DNA of 64,000 bases. Source: Cryptomeria japonica (lineage: Eukaryota > Streptophyta > Pinopsida > Cupressales > Cupressaceae). Where the stretch lies: NCBI RefSeq assembly GCF_030272615.1, contig NC_081405.1:156042454-156106453 (forward strand), written 5' to 3'. Numbering within the stretch: position 1 is the first letter of the stretch; every line of letters starts with the position of its first letter. Made by a program: the position numbers and the translations under genes. The notes beneath the pieces were generated by a model. It saw only the letters and a program-made list of their open reading frames with translations. It was not told where the DNA came from and ran no database searches. This document shows, in pieces, positions 43,643 through 55,253 of this stretch.

Positions 43643-45128
43643 TGTTGGCATTATGTGAATTGGTATGTGGACATGATGACATTGTATGTTGTCATTGATG
43701 TCAATATGCTGAAGAGAAGAGAACCGGTATATGTGAGAACTGATATAACACTGTGAACCGACATTTGTGCCAAAGTGAAGTGGTGTGTTTGTTTAAGGTG
43801 AACCCACATGTGGTTATGGGAACTAGCACATGGAAGCTTTGTATGACTATCTCTTGGTAGTCTCAACTTCAGGGTTTCCGGTTAAAGTGCCTCAATCCTG
43901 TGTAGCTCAACCGGTGACTTTGTGTGATGAGTTAGTAGTGTAATGAAGAATAGATAGTGTTGCCACCTCAGCCTTGTGTGCGTGAAGGATCTTGCATGAA
44001 GGAGATTGTTCCTATCTACCTCGGGAATGTGCAAAGTCTGTAAATGGTGATAACGCGTGATGGGTTATCAGGCACCATCAAATCGGTGGAAAACAAATGA
44101 TGGAGAACATCTTGAGATTGGTTCAAGACTCCCGCATTTAATACAATGTGCTCAACGGTCAAGATTGAACCGTTTGAATTGCTTAACCTAACAGGTTTAG
44201 GGTTTAGGGTTTATGCTACCAACCTATCTGTTTCCTATAAGGTCGATGTTGTGTTTCTTTCTGAGGTTGTTGGCAAAAGTTGTGTGTGTGTATCCAAGAG
44301 AAGAGATACGTGATTCTTGTCAGACCGGAAGAGAGAAGTGATACCTACAGTGTGTAAGTGCATAAGGTGAAGAGGAGCTAAAGCGGATCTGCATTGGCAT
44401 TGAGTGCTATTACCAGATCATTGTAATACCTGTTGATCTCTAACCACTTCAACAGTTGGAAAATCCCTTAACAGGGTAGATTTAATCGGCTTACTGTAAA
44501 TCCTTTAACAGGGTGACTCAAAACCATTGAGTTCTTGAAATCCTCTAGCAAGGTAACCTCTAACAAGGTTTAACCCTTAACTGGGTATTCTAGCCATCCC
44601 TTAACTGGGTGATCCCTAACAGGATTGGTTCCTAACAGAACTTGTTATAACAGTCTTTAACCAGACAAGGCTCCTAACAGAGCGGACTTCTAAAGAGTTC
44701 AAAAACAAGCTTGTGGGTATTCATCCCCACCGTGGTTTTTCCCAGTTGGGTTTCCATGCGAAAAATATGTGTGCCATATGTGATGTCTTTTTCATGTGAT
44801 GAGATGTTGTTTTCTATCAAGTGGTGAATCATGTTGATCTAGCTGTTTATATATATATATCCTTGATGGTAGATTACCTATTCATACACTAGGGTGAAAT
44901 GAAAATGAAGTATTAGATTGTATGAGAAGATAAGTGTGAACTGGTTTATGCTTGGCTCAGTTACTCTGGGTTTTGCCGGTTGTACTCTGTTTAAGACCGG
45001 TGTTACTATTTGTCTCCCTTAGCACAGTGTCTGCTAACAAACCAGTTTAGGATTGTGTTTTTGTCTATACTGAATCACCCCCCCTCTCAATACTAGTTTC
45101 GTACTATCCATTCATCATTGAGTTATCA
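43643..45128 (+). repeat. Copia 5' LTR
   Basis: TGTTGGCATTATGTG...GAGTTATCA. Notable blocks are a telomere-like (TTTAGGG) run at 44194-44213, mini-repeats of the type CCCTTAACAGGG from about 44460 to 44700, and GTGGTTTTTCCCAGTTGGG near 44731. Two bases separate the end from the primer site. Confidence 0.95.
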
Positions 45129-45130
45129 AT

Positions 45131-45142
45131 TGGTATCAGAGC
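45131..45142 (+). other. Copia primer-binding site
   Basis: TGGTATCAGAGC, complementary to the tRNA-Met 3' end, two bases after the 5' LTR. Confidence 0.93.
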
Positions 45143-45199
45143 GTCCTCCAGGTCCTCTGTGTTATAAGCTTAACCACTTGAGGTAAAGATCCCAGTCTA

Positions 45200-48100
45200 A
45201 TGATGAAGAGGGAAGGTCCAAAGTTCAACAAAGAAAATTTCAATATATGGAAAGACAGAATGAAGATATACATCAGAAGCATGGGTGCTCAACACTGGAG
45301 CTATGTTGAGAATGCCTATGTTGCCCCTACCGGTACTCTCACTGATGACCAAAAGAGAGAGATGCAAGAGAATGGGCAAGTCATGGAAGCCCTAATTAGT
45401 AGTTTATCTGACATAGAGTTTATTGATGTCCAAGATAAGGTAAATCCCAAAGAGGTATGGGATACTCTTGAAAATATCTATGGCGGTGATGAGCATGTAA
45501 AACAAGCTAAGGAAGAAAGCCTTAGAGGGAAGTTTGAAGACATGCGGATGGTTGAAGGTGAGACCATTCAATAGTATGGAATAAGAATCAAAACCGTTGT
45601 TGGAGATATCAAGAGTGCAGGTGGTAAAATGGAAGATTCCACTGTGGTAAGCAAAGTCCTGAGATCCTTATTACCGGTCTATGCAATAAGGGTTGCTGCT
45701 ATTTAGGAGTTGAGATCAATAGACAAGACTAAGGTATCCCTAGATTCCATCATTGTAAAGTTGATAGCCTATGAGCTAAATAGTTTTGATGGCAGTGTTC
45801 AAAAGACTAAATAAGATTTTAAAGCTTTTGCTGTACCATCAAGAAAAGGAAAAGAAGCTAGCACTAGTGGTGAACCAAGACAGAGAAGAGAAATGGATGA
45901 TGAGGAGATTCTGATGGCATTTGAAGCTCTTCTTGCCAAGAAAATTCCTAAAGGAACCGACAAATACAAAGGTAAGCTCCCTTTGAAATTATTTTCTTGT
46001 AATCGGATAGGACATATTGTTGTAAACTATCCTAATGGTGACAACAAGGACAAACCAGAAAGCTTCAAGAAATTCAAAGGAGGAAACCAGAGAAACTGTT
46101 TTGTGGCAGTTGATGAAGGTGTCACAAATGAGGAATCAGAGGATGAAGAAAATGAAGATATTGTGTTTGTTGCTGTCAAGGAAGATGTGTTAGACAAGAA
46201 GGCTCTTGTCTTCCGCTTTGATAATTCCAATGAGTGGATTATTGACAGTGGTTGTTCTCACCATATGACTGGTGACCGGAGCAAGTTTCTATCCTTGGAA
46301 GAGTATGATGGTGGTGTGGTTCACTTTGGTAATGATGCACCATGTATGGTCAAAGGCAGAGGGTCCATCTCTCTGAATGGAAAGAGTAGTGCTGACAATG
46401 TGTATTGGGTTGATGGTCTCAGACACAACCTTCTGAGTGTTGCCCGGCTGAATGACAATGGTCTCACTCTAGAATTCAAGAATGGAGTGTGCAGAATCAA
46501 AGGAAAGAATGGTGAATTGGTGGCCATCGGCATGCAGACCAAAGGTAACCTATTTCAACTGAATGCAAATATAAGTACATGTCTTATGGCTAAATTTGAT
46601 GATAGTTGGATATGGCATAAGAGACTCTGCCATGTAAACTTTGATAATATTGTGAAGGCCAGTAAGATCAAGGCAGTTAGAGGGTTTCCGGTGCTAAGAA
46701 AACTAGATAATACCTTGTGCAGAGAGTGTCAATTGGGAAAAATGTCTTCCTCAACCTTTAAAGGTAAACCTTTCACTGCTGACAATTTGCTTGATCTTGT
46801 GCATACTGATTTGTGTGGTCCTATGAAAACTAGGAGTGTGCAGGGTGATAGGTACTTCATGATTCTCACTGATGATTGCTCAAGAATGATGTGGGTCACA
46901 TTCTTGAAAGATAAGTCTGAAGCTTTTTTAAAGTTCAAAGCCTTCAGAGAATTAGTGGAGAAGGAAAATGGTAAAAGGATCAAGTGCCTGAGAACTGATC
47001 AAGGAGGGGAATTCACTTCTGGTGAATTCAACAAGTACTGTGAAGAACATGGCATCAAGAGGCAACTGTCTGCCCCCCGAACTCCATAGCAGAATGGCCT
47101 AGTAGAGAGGAATAACCAGGCAGTGGTTGAAGTAGCTAGAACTATGTTGATTCAAGGAAAGGTAGCTCACACCTTTTGGAGAGAAGTAGTGAGCACTGCA
47201 GTCTACACAATGAACTGGGTACTCATTAAGAAAGGTAAGGATAAAACTCCTTATGAGTATTGGACTGGTAAGACACCTGTGGTTAGCTACTTTAGAGTGT
47301 TTGGTAGCAAATGTTACATCAAGAGGAGCGAACACCAGAGCAAATTTGATGTGAAATGTGATGAGGGAATATTCCTAGGGTATTCCACCAAGAGCAAAGC
47401 TCTCAAGTGTTTCAATAATAGGACTCAGAGAATTATGGAAAGCATCAATGTAAGAGTTGATGAAACCTCTAAGAAAACTGAGGAAACCGACAGTGAGCAA
47501 GCGGTAAATGAACCAGTTGTAACCTTTTGGGAACCGGTTGTCAGTCAACTGAGTACCAGTAACGGTGTTCCTACATTGGTAGATGCAGATGCTGACACTG
47601 ATGGAGATGAGGATGAAGAAGAAAAGCAAGAGGAATCTATCAAGACCATTCCTCAGTATGTCAAGCTGAATCATGATTTTAAGCAGATCATAGGAGATAA
47701 GGATGCAGGAATTCTTACAAGAAGAAAGGTCAGAGAAAACTCATGTATGATCTCTGAATTTGAGCCTAAATCATTCAAAGAGGCACATAAAGATGAAGAC
47801 TAGATCAAGGCAATGGAAGAGGAATTTGACTAGATAGAGAAAAATGGTACATGGTCTTTGGTACCTAGACCGGAGCATAAAAATGTCATTGGTACAAAAT
47901 GGGTTTTTAGAAATAAGCTGAATGAGGATGGCACAATGATTAGAAACAAAGCCAGACTGGTGTGCAAATGATATGCCCAAGAAGAAGGAGAAGACTATGG
48001 AGAAACCTTTGCTCCTATAGCCAGATTAGAAGGAGTTCGTATGCTTCTTGCATATGCAGCTTTTAAAGGATTAAAAGTATATCAAATGGATGTAAAATCT

Positions 48101-49297
48101 GCATTCCTAAATGGTGTACTTGAAGAGGAGGTGTATATAGAGCAACCAGATGGGTTTTCCCTATCTGAAGACAATGACATGGTATGTAGGTTACGTAAAG
48201 CCTTATATGGTCTAAAGCAGGCATCTAAAACATGGTATGAATGCCTACACTCCCATCTTGTGAAGATTGGATTTGAGAGAACAAATGAAGATAGAAATAT
48301 CTACTTGAAGTCTAAAGGAGATCAAATCCTGATCTGTGAGGTATTTGTTGATGACATTATCTTTGGTAGAGATGACAAGATGAGTCATGAGTTTGTAGAT
48401 GAGATGAAGAAAGAGTTTGAGATGTCACTCATAGGGGAGATTAAGTTCTTCATTGGATTGCAGATTTAGCAGATGAAAGATGGAATCTTTATCACTCAGT
48501 CCAAGTATGTCAAAGAGGTATTGAAGACCTTTGGCATGGAAGATAGCAAACCGGTTGGTACACTGATGGTGACCGGTTGTAAACTATCCAAAGAGGATGA
48601 CTCAGCATTGGTTGATGAGAAGGAATACCGATCAATGATTGGTAAGTTGCATTATGTAGTGCATAGCAGACCGGATATTGCACATGCAGTTGGCATTACT
48701 GCAAGATTCCAAAAAAGCCCAAGAGAATCCCACTTGGTTGCAGTCAAGCGAATTCTTAGATATCTGAAGGGAACTATTGACTATGGGTTATGGTATCCAT
48801 ACAATAGTGATTTTAATCTGAAAGTGTTTACAGATGCTGATTGGGCTGGTAATGTAGATGACCGGAAGAGCACAACTGGTGGTGCATTCTTTCTCGGTGG
48901 TAGACTGGTCTCATGGATGAGTAAGAAGCAGAGTTGTATCTCTTAGTCTACAGCGGAAGCAAAGTATGTTGCAACTTTCATGAACTGCACTCAAACAATT
49001 TGGATGAAGCATGTGTTGAATGGATTCAAAGTTCCTGTATTTGAACCGGTAAGTATATTTTGTGACAATACTAGTGCAATTAACATCTCCAAGAATCCGG
49101 TTTTACATTCTAGAACCAAGCACTTTGGGCTTAAGTATCATTTCTTGAGGGAAAAGGTTCAGAACAAAGAGATTGCATTGGAACACATTTCCAGTAAGGA
49201 GCAGTTAGCAGACATATTCAACAAGCCTCTCCCAAAGGCTACATTTATGTACTTAAGAGGTGAATTAGGGGTGCTGCCTCTTCAGGAGGTAAACTAA
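45200..49297 (+). pseudogene. Copia gag-pol polyprotein
   Basis: A single frame of 1366 codons runs from ATG 45200 to TAA 49295-49297 without any frameshift. The parts, in order, are: gag of UBN2 type (NFNIWKDRMKIYI, EVWDTLENIYGG), and a zinc knuckle that has lost two Cys (LFSCNRIGHIVVNYP). Next is the protease (EWIIDSGCSHHMTGD). The integrase has a finger (WHKRLCHVNF, CRECQLGK) and catalytic residues in LVHTDLCGPM, LRTDQGGEF and LVERNNQ. RT follows (YQMDVKSAFLNG, ALYGLKQASKTWYE, VFVDDIIFG), then RNase H (FTDADWAGNVDDRKST, FCDNTSAIN). Nine in-frame stops lie at 45572, 45704, 45812, 47087, 47801, 47831, 47969, 48467 and 48944. Seven are TAG, most of them where the family has Gln or Trp. No catalytic Asp is missing. 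Confidence 0.95.
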
Positions 49298-49503
49298 AGG
49301 TATATGCTCCACATCAGTCAAGTATTGCATAGTCAAATTCTTTTTAGATTGATGTGTTGAAGGATGTTACTCCTTAGGGGGAGTAGCATAATGGAATAAG
49401 GAAGCTTGTGCCTACACTTTGACATTGTTGTCAAAGGGGGAGAAGAAGAGAAGCAGAGAAGATATCTACAAAAGTTGGGGGAGAAGATGTGAAGAAGAGA
49501 GAT
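49298..49503 (+). other. Copia 3' untranslated region, left part
   Basis: Non-coding, with G-rich blocks (TTAGGGGGAGTAGC, TCAAAGGGGGAGAAG, TTGGGGGAGAAG) like those in the Copia at 419-743. It continues after the nested solo LTR, from 53453 to 53779. Confidence 0.85.
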
Positions 49504-49530
49504 ATCTTTGTGTAGTCACATAAATCTGTC

Positions 49531-49860
49531 CAATTTAATTAATGAATATTTCCTATTTATTTGATTAAAAATCCACTAGCCATCAGTTAACTAAATTAAC
49601 ATTGAATTAATTCATCTTCAAACATTCTCCTATTAATTAAATAAATTATTCAATTTATTTTAATTAATTCATTATACCAAATTCACAAATCAATTAAATG
49701 AATAAATCATATTTATTTCATTTAATCCCCTATTCATCTTTTAAATAAATTAAAATCAAACATTTATTTAAATCATTTATCCCCCCACTTGCATTTTCCT
49801 ACAAATGCAACTTGCACACATTTATTGAAATAAATTAATTTATTTTAAATAAAAATCCTA
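49531..49860. repeat. AT-rich inverted-repeat modules in solo LTR
   Basis: About five palindromic modules of the type AATTAAATAAATT...AATTTATTTTAATT are present, for example 49632-49672, 49692-49728, 49738-49778 and 49818-49855. C-rich spacers separate them. The layout matches 22452-22686. Confidence 0.75.
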
Positions 49861-50244
49861 TTTTCCCTCACCCACCAAATCCACTTGCATTCCTAAACTC
49901 CTTCTAGATTCTTCTAACCCCTTCCTAATTAACCTAATCCATCCCCTAATTATTGTCACATTCCTAAGCAACTTGGAGTCACTTCTCAAAGACTTCAAAG
50001 TCTTTGAAAAACATTTAATGCTTTGTGTGTTCAACAATTTAACTTCCAAAGTCTTCCAAAACCACTAATGGCTCTTACATGACCATTAATGGCTCTTACA
50101 TAACCATTTATGGTTATTTCAACTTGCACTCATGTGTCTCCTCAAGCATTTATTGCTTTGACCATGGTTATCTCTTTTGCCTTTGCACAAGAGTTTATAC
50201 ATTGGATAAAAGCTTTATTCTTTGAATAAAGAATTTATTCACTC

Positions 50245-50692
50245 TGTTGGTGTAAATAAATATTCATTTTGGATATTATTACACTTACTTAAGTTAACTT
50301 AGGATAATGCATCTCTTCGTAGTTTGGATTTGAGACACTTAGGGAAGTGTGCACATAGGGATAGAGCTTGTAGGAGAAATTCCACCTTTTGTGGTCTTAT
50401 TTTGCTGTTACACTCCACATTCGGTGGGTCATCCACCTCTTGTGGAATATTATATTATTTCTCCTACCTACCCCTAGTATTTTTTACCTACCCTTGTTTC
50501 TCATTGAGCCACATGTCATATTTGTGTGCTCATACATCCATATGGCCTTGCCTATATAAGCAGACCTATATTCATTGTATTAAAGGAATCTAGTTGATCA
50601 TTTTGCATATTGATGAGAATACAGTTTGTTCTTGTCATTCTATTGTTTCTTTTGTGCTTTCCATTGCCTCTTGATCCTGGCAAAATCCCACA
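50245..50692 (+). repeat. LARD-like element 5' LTR
   Basis: TGTTGGTGTAAATAAATATT...CAAAATCCCACA, 448 bp. A TATA-type CTATATAAGCAG lies near 50552-50563. Almost identical to 52594-53041. Confidence 0.96.
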
Positions 50693-50705
50693 TGGTATTA
50701 GAGCC
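50693..50705 (+). other. LARD-like element primer-binding site
   Basis: TGGTATTAGAGCC directly follows the LTR. It differs from the tRNA-Met site TGGTATCAGAGC by one C-to-T change. Confidence 0.9.
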
Positions 50706-51094
50706 ATTAGAGTGCCATTGGTTTGCCAATTGAGAAAATTTTGGGTTTTGCATTTTGGAGCTTTCTATTGCAGGTTATTATTGGAGCTTGTTGGGTCAGA
50801 TCTGAGGTCACCATTGGATTGAGGAGGTTTGAGAAAGTAAGAATTGCCTTTTATTTCGTCCAAATCCGACATCCGAGGCCAAATCTAGAGCCGTTTGAAG
50901 GTGGAGGGTGGTGACTTGTCCCGATAGCGATCTACAATTTTAGAGCATTTTTGGTCAAATCCGTCATCGCCATTGCGCTCAAAAGGCCCAAAAACCCCAA
51001 GATCGACTATCAATTCGTCGAAATTGGCCTCCATTACTCCAAGTTGAAAAAATCTCCCCTCCCAGCCCGCCGTACGGACTTGCAGGTACAGGTC

Positions 51095-51660
51095 TGAAAT
51101 TTTTTTATTTTTTTTCTGTTTTTTATTTTTGGAAAATTAAATTAAAAAAATAAAAAAATTTATTTTTTAGGGGGGGCGTTGTTTTTGGTTTTCGTTTTTT
51201 AAAAAATCCGAAAAAAAAAAAGGAAAATAAATTTGGGGGGGGGGCTCTTTATTGGCCCGCAGGCCACCTGCGGCTCGCAGGGGTACCTATAGGTACCGCA
51301 GGCAACCTGTGGCTTGCAGGTGTACCTACGGTGACTGCAGGCCACCTGCGGCCCCGCAGGCCCTGCAGTACCGCAGAGTACCTGCGGGTCCCGCAGGTAG
51401 TCCCTGCGTGTACCGTAGGCTACCTGCAGGTAGTTTTTTTCGTAATTTTTTTTTTTTTAAAATAACTTTTTTTCTTATTTATTTTAAATAAGTTTTTTTA
51501 ATAATTAAAAAAATAAACTTTTTAATAAAAGTTTTTTTTCTTTAATAAATTATTATCAAAGTTTTTTTTAATATAATAAAAAAAAAATGACTAGCCTTTT
51601 TTTGTTTTTTCTTTATTTTTTAATAAAGTTTTTTTTGCATAATAATTGTTTTTATTTAGA
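51095..51660. repeat. GC-rich palindromic block between poly-T/A tracts
   Basis: From about 51250 to 51435 the sequence is built from about fourteen CCTGC/GCAGG cores (CACCTGCGG, CCGCAGG, CCTGCAGG, ACCTGCAGG), many in inverted pairs, with GGTACC palindromes. On either side lie long T- and A-runs (51095-51240 and 51428-51660) and a G-run. It makes an Arg/Ala/Pro-rich ORF on the plus strand that I take as an artefact. RNA from this block would be strongly structured. Confidence 0.85.
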
Positions 51661-52581
51661 TTTTTAAAATCTTTTAAAAATACAAACATCTTTTTAATAA
51701 GTCAAATTGGGAACACTTTTTTTTGTCACTTCACACCTGTCTTGCAGTGCTTCCAACCGACAGTCAAGGGGGGGGGGGGGTTGATTTGCTCCTTTATATC
51801 TCTTGGCCACATCCCAATCGGAGGCGTCTTTTTCTGCAGTATACTATAGGGCTTCTTGGTGGCATCATCTTCATGTTTCTAGATTTGCACTATCATGTTG
51901 TATGCTCTTGCATGAGCAATGTTGTACTCGCACTATCATAAAGTGCCACACCTCTTTGTATCTTGTCATTATTGACATATTTGATGTAATCCTCTTGTAC
52001 ACGTAGATTAGGAATATCTTGTGAGACTTGGTGCATGGCTCCAGTTGAGACTTAGATTGTACACATTTGTGCATGGCTCCCATGAGACTTGGATTGTACT
52101 GGTATTTCTGCTATTTCTGAGTATCCAGATGATGCTCACATCAGGTTGTCTCCATGCCTGATCTTCTTTTTGTTGTAGCGAGTGATTCATCGTCATCGAC
52201 TTGGTACCTGGTTTTGTCACACTTTGACATTATTGGTGCAGCATTGGCTCTCTTTCTTCCTTATGGGGAGGTATTTTGGTCATCATCATTGGACCATCTT
52301 TGCAGGAGATTCGACATTGAGGGGGGGCTTCATGGTTCTTCTTCTCTCTTATGGGGGGGACATAGTTTGTTCTTCTCATTCATCATTGAGAGCATTGTGT
52401 GCTTTCATCATCTCTCTTTTGGGGGAGGGTTTTTTCCCATTGGGTTTTTCTCTCTTTCCCCGCTTTATGGGAGATTGCATTTGCATTTGTACATGGGTAC
52501 CTAACATGGCCTTGTAGCCAGGACCCATCTTGCATTGCTTAGTTGCATTGTTGACTTGAGTCTTCATTCCCCTAAGTTGCA

Positions 52582-52593
52582 CTTAAGGGGGGG
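52582..52593 (+). other. LARD-like element polypurine tract
   Basis: CTTAAGGGGGGG ends directly at the TG of the 3' LTR. Confidence 0.85.
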
Positions 52594-53041
52594 TGTTGGT
52601 GTAAATAAATATTCATTTTGGATATTATTACACTTACTTAAGTTAACTTAGGCTAATGCATCTCTTCGTAGTTTGGATTTGAGACACTTAGGGAAGTGTG
52701 CACATAGGGATAGAGCTTGTAGGAGAAATTCCACCTTTTGTGGTCTTATTTTGTTGTTACACTCCACATTCGGTGGGTCATCCACCTTTTGTGGAATATT
52801 ATATTATTTCTCCTACCTACCCCTAGTATTTCTTACCTACCCTTGTTTCTCATTGAGCCACATGTCATATTTGTGTGCTCATACATCCATATGGCCTTGC
52901 CTATATAAGCAGACCTATATTCATTGTATTAAAGGAATCTAGTTGATCATTTTGCATATTGATGAGAATACAGTTTGTTCTTGTCATTCTATTGTCTCTT
53001 TTGTTCTTTCCATTGTCTCTTGATCTTGGCAAAATCCCACA
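52594..53041 (+). repeat. LARD-like element 3' LTR
   Basis: 448 bp, with the same start and end as 50245-50692, followed by the duplication CACTC. Confidence 0.96.
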
Positions 53042-53452
53042 CACTCAACTCAACCTTGACTCTAACCCCCAAGTTAACTCCCAGGTCATGTCAAGTATTT
53101 AATGCTTATTCCCTCTCCTCTCCACCTATCTCACATTGACACTTGTCAACCCGGGATTGGGTTGAAAGCCCTCACATGGATTGAATTTCATTCAATCTTG
53201 ACCTTTGTTGAGATTACTCAATCTCAACCATCCATTGCTCCATTTTTCCTATAAATAGAGCCCATTTCTTCATACTCCAGATCCTGAAAACTTGCATGCA
53301 TCTAGCTTATAGTAAAATCTAGAGAGCATTTAGCATAAATCACTAATATATTGTTATCTTGGACTAAAATAAATCTTAGTTCTTTGTCATAATATGTTTA
53401 ATTAGTTTGTTTTACACTTGCATAGCATAAGCTTGAGATCATCTACAATCTT

Positions 53453-53779
53453 GAATCTCCATAAGCATCCATAGTGCAAAAAGATGCTGAGAGCTACACT
53501 ATTTTGGAACTTGGAGAGGAGTGGAACAAAGGAGAAAGAGCTAAGAACATGTTAAGAGGCATTTGGAGATGCCTTATTATATTTGTGTCATTTGTTAAAT
53601 ATGTTAGCATGATCTTAGTATCTCTTCTGATATGCTTGCTTAGATTAGTTTTTTGTTGAATAATACTAACGATTTCTTGTGTGTTTTTGTGTGTTATATG
53701 ACTATAGGTTCCAGTCTAACCTTTGGGTATTTTGTAGAGCATCACTTTTTATATTGCCATCAATGCCAAAGGGGGAGAT
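53453..53779 (+). other. Copia 3' untranslated region, right part, with polypurine tract
   Basis: It continues the Copia leader to the 3' LTR. It ends GCCATCAATGCCAAAGGGGGAG, with the polypurine tract AAAGGGGGAGAT at 53768-53779. A 61-residue ORF at 53474-53659 has no recognised motif and is probably chance. Confidence 0.8.
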
Positions 53780-55253
53780 TGCTAGCATTATGTGAACCGA
53801 TATGTGGACATGATGACATTGTATGTTGTCAATATGCTGAAGAGAAGAGAATCGGTATATGTGAGAACCGGTATAACACTGTGAACCGACATTTGTGCCA
53901 AAGTGAAGCGGTGTGTCTATTTAAGGTGAACCGACATGTGGTTATGGGAACTAGCACATGGAAGCTTTGTATGACTATTGGTTGGTAGTCTCAACTTCAG
54001 GGTTTTTGGTTAAAGTGCCACAAGCTTGTGTGGCTCAACCGGTGACTTTGTGTGATGAGTTAGTAGTGTAACGAAGAACAGATCGTGTTGCCAAGTCAGC
54101 CTTGTGCACGTGGAGGATCTTGCATGGAGGAGATTATTCCTATCTACCTCGGGAATGTGCAAAGTCTGTAAAAGGTGATAACGCGTGATGGGTTATCATC
54201 CGCCATCAAATTGGTGGAAAATGAATGATGGAGAACATCTTGAGATTGGTTCAAGACTGCTGCAATTAATACAATGTGATCAACGGTTAGGATTGAACCA
54301 TTTGAATTGCTTAACCTAACAAGTTTAGGGTTTAGAGTTTATGCTACCGACCTATCTGTTTCCTATAAGGTCGATGTTGTGTTTCTTTTTGAGGTTGTTG
54401 GAAAAAGTTGTGTGTGTGTATCCAAGAGAAGAGATACGTGATTCTTGCCAGACTAGAAGAGAGAAGCGATACCTATAGAGTGTAAGTGTAGAAGGTGAAG
54501 AGGAGCTAAATCGGATCTGCATTGGCATTGAGTGCCGTTACCAGATCATTGTAATACCTGTTGATCTCTAACCACTTCAACAGTTGGAAAATCCCTTAAC
54601 AGGGTAGCTTTAACTGGCTTACTGTAAATCCTTTAATAGGGTGACTCAAAACCATTGAGTTCTTGAAATCCTCTAACAAGGTAACCTCTAACAGGGTTTA
54701 ACCCTTAACCGGGTATTCTAGCCATCCCTTAACTAGGTGATCTCTAACACGATCAGTTCCTAACAGAACCTGTTGTATCAGTCTTTAATTGGACAAGGCT
54801 CCTAACAGAGCGTACTTGTAAAGAGTTCAAAAACAAGCTTGTGGGTATTCATCCCCACTGTGGTTTTTCCCAGTTGGGTTTCCACTGGAAAAATATGTGT
54901 GTTATATGTGATTTCTTTTTCATGTGATGATATGTTGTTTTCTTTCAAGTGGTGAATCATGTTGATCTAGCTATTTATATATATCCTTGATGGTAGATTA
55001 CGTGTTCATACGCTAGGGTGAAATGAAAATGAAGTAGTAGATTGTATGAGTAGGTAAGCATCAACCGGTTTATGCTTGTCTCAGTTACTCTAGGTTTTGC
55101 CAGTTGTACTCTATTTAAGACCGGTGTTACTGTTTGTCTCCCTAAGCACAGTGTTTGCTGACAAACTAGTTTAGGGTTGTGTTTTTGTCTGTACTGATTC
55201 ACCCCCCCCTCTCAGTACCAGTTTGGTACTATCCATTCATAATTGAGTTATCA
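53780..55253 (+). repeat. Copia 3' LTR
   Basis: TGCTAGCATTATGTG...GAGTTATCA, followed by GCAAC. It lacks nine bases (ATTGATGTC-like) present in the 5' LTR near 43695 and differs at many single sites. Confidence 0.95.

Larger units (their letters stand above)
50245..53041 (+). mobile_element. Non-autonomous LTR element (2.8 kb, LARD-like)
   Basis: Two 448-bp LTRs with only about eight differences are flanked by the duplication CACTC (50240-50244 and 53042-53046). A primer site TGGTATTAGAGCC follows the first LTR directly, and a polypurine tract precedes the second. The 1.9-kb inside has no gag or pol domain. It holds instead a GC-rich palindromic block flanked by homopolymer tracts. It is therefore a non-autonomous element mobilised in trans. 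It is the youngest and innermost of the nest, inserted in the U3-like part of the solo LTR. Confidence 0.95.
49509..53447 (+). repeat. Solo LTR nested in Copia 3' UTR, split by another element
   Basis: The sequence starts TGTGTAGTCACATAAATC and ends GATCATCTACA, with exact duplications ATCTT at 49504-49508 and 53448-53452. Without the inner element it measures about 1.14 kb. CCTATAAATAGAGCC near 53249 is a TATA-type site in the plus direction. There is no internal region, so it is a solo LTR. Its start and its AT-rich inverted repeats (about 49531-49860) resemble the solo LTR at 21917-22710, suggesting the same broad family. Confidence 0.82.
43643..55253 (+). mobile_element. Full-length Ty1/Copia element with two nested insertions
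   Basis: LTRs of 1486 bp (43643-45128) and 1474 bp (53780-55253) are flanked by GCAAC duplications. A tRNA-Met-type primer site, a single-frame gag-pol and a polypurine tract lie in the standard positions. The order protease-integrase-RT-RNase H defines Copia. The 3' untranslated region is interrupted by a solo LTR that itself holds another LTR element. The LTRs differ at about 12 of the first 190 positions, mostly transitions, so the insertion is old. The RT and RNase H part is related to the fragment at 1-418, from a sister family. Confidence 0.97.

Noticed and set aside
45200-49297. TAG read as Gln (a changed genetic code) to explain the many TAG codons
   Set aside because: At least one Copia stop and five LINE ORF1 stops sit at likely Trp sites, TGA and TAA also occur, and the genome is clearly that of a plant. 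Mutation decay explains it more simply.
50324-50593. 89-residue ORF present twice (also 52673-52942)
   Set aside because: It lies inside the two LTRs, so its conservation comes from LTR identity and not from coding selection.
51252-51491. Arg/Ala/Pro-rich protein in the LARD-like element
   Set aside because: Produced entirely by the GC-rich palindromic repeat and ending in poly-T. No domain.
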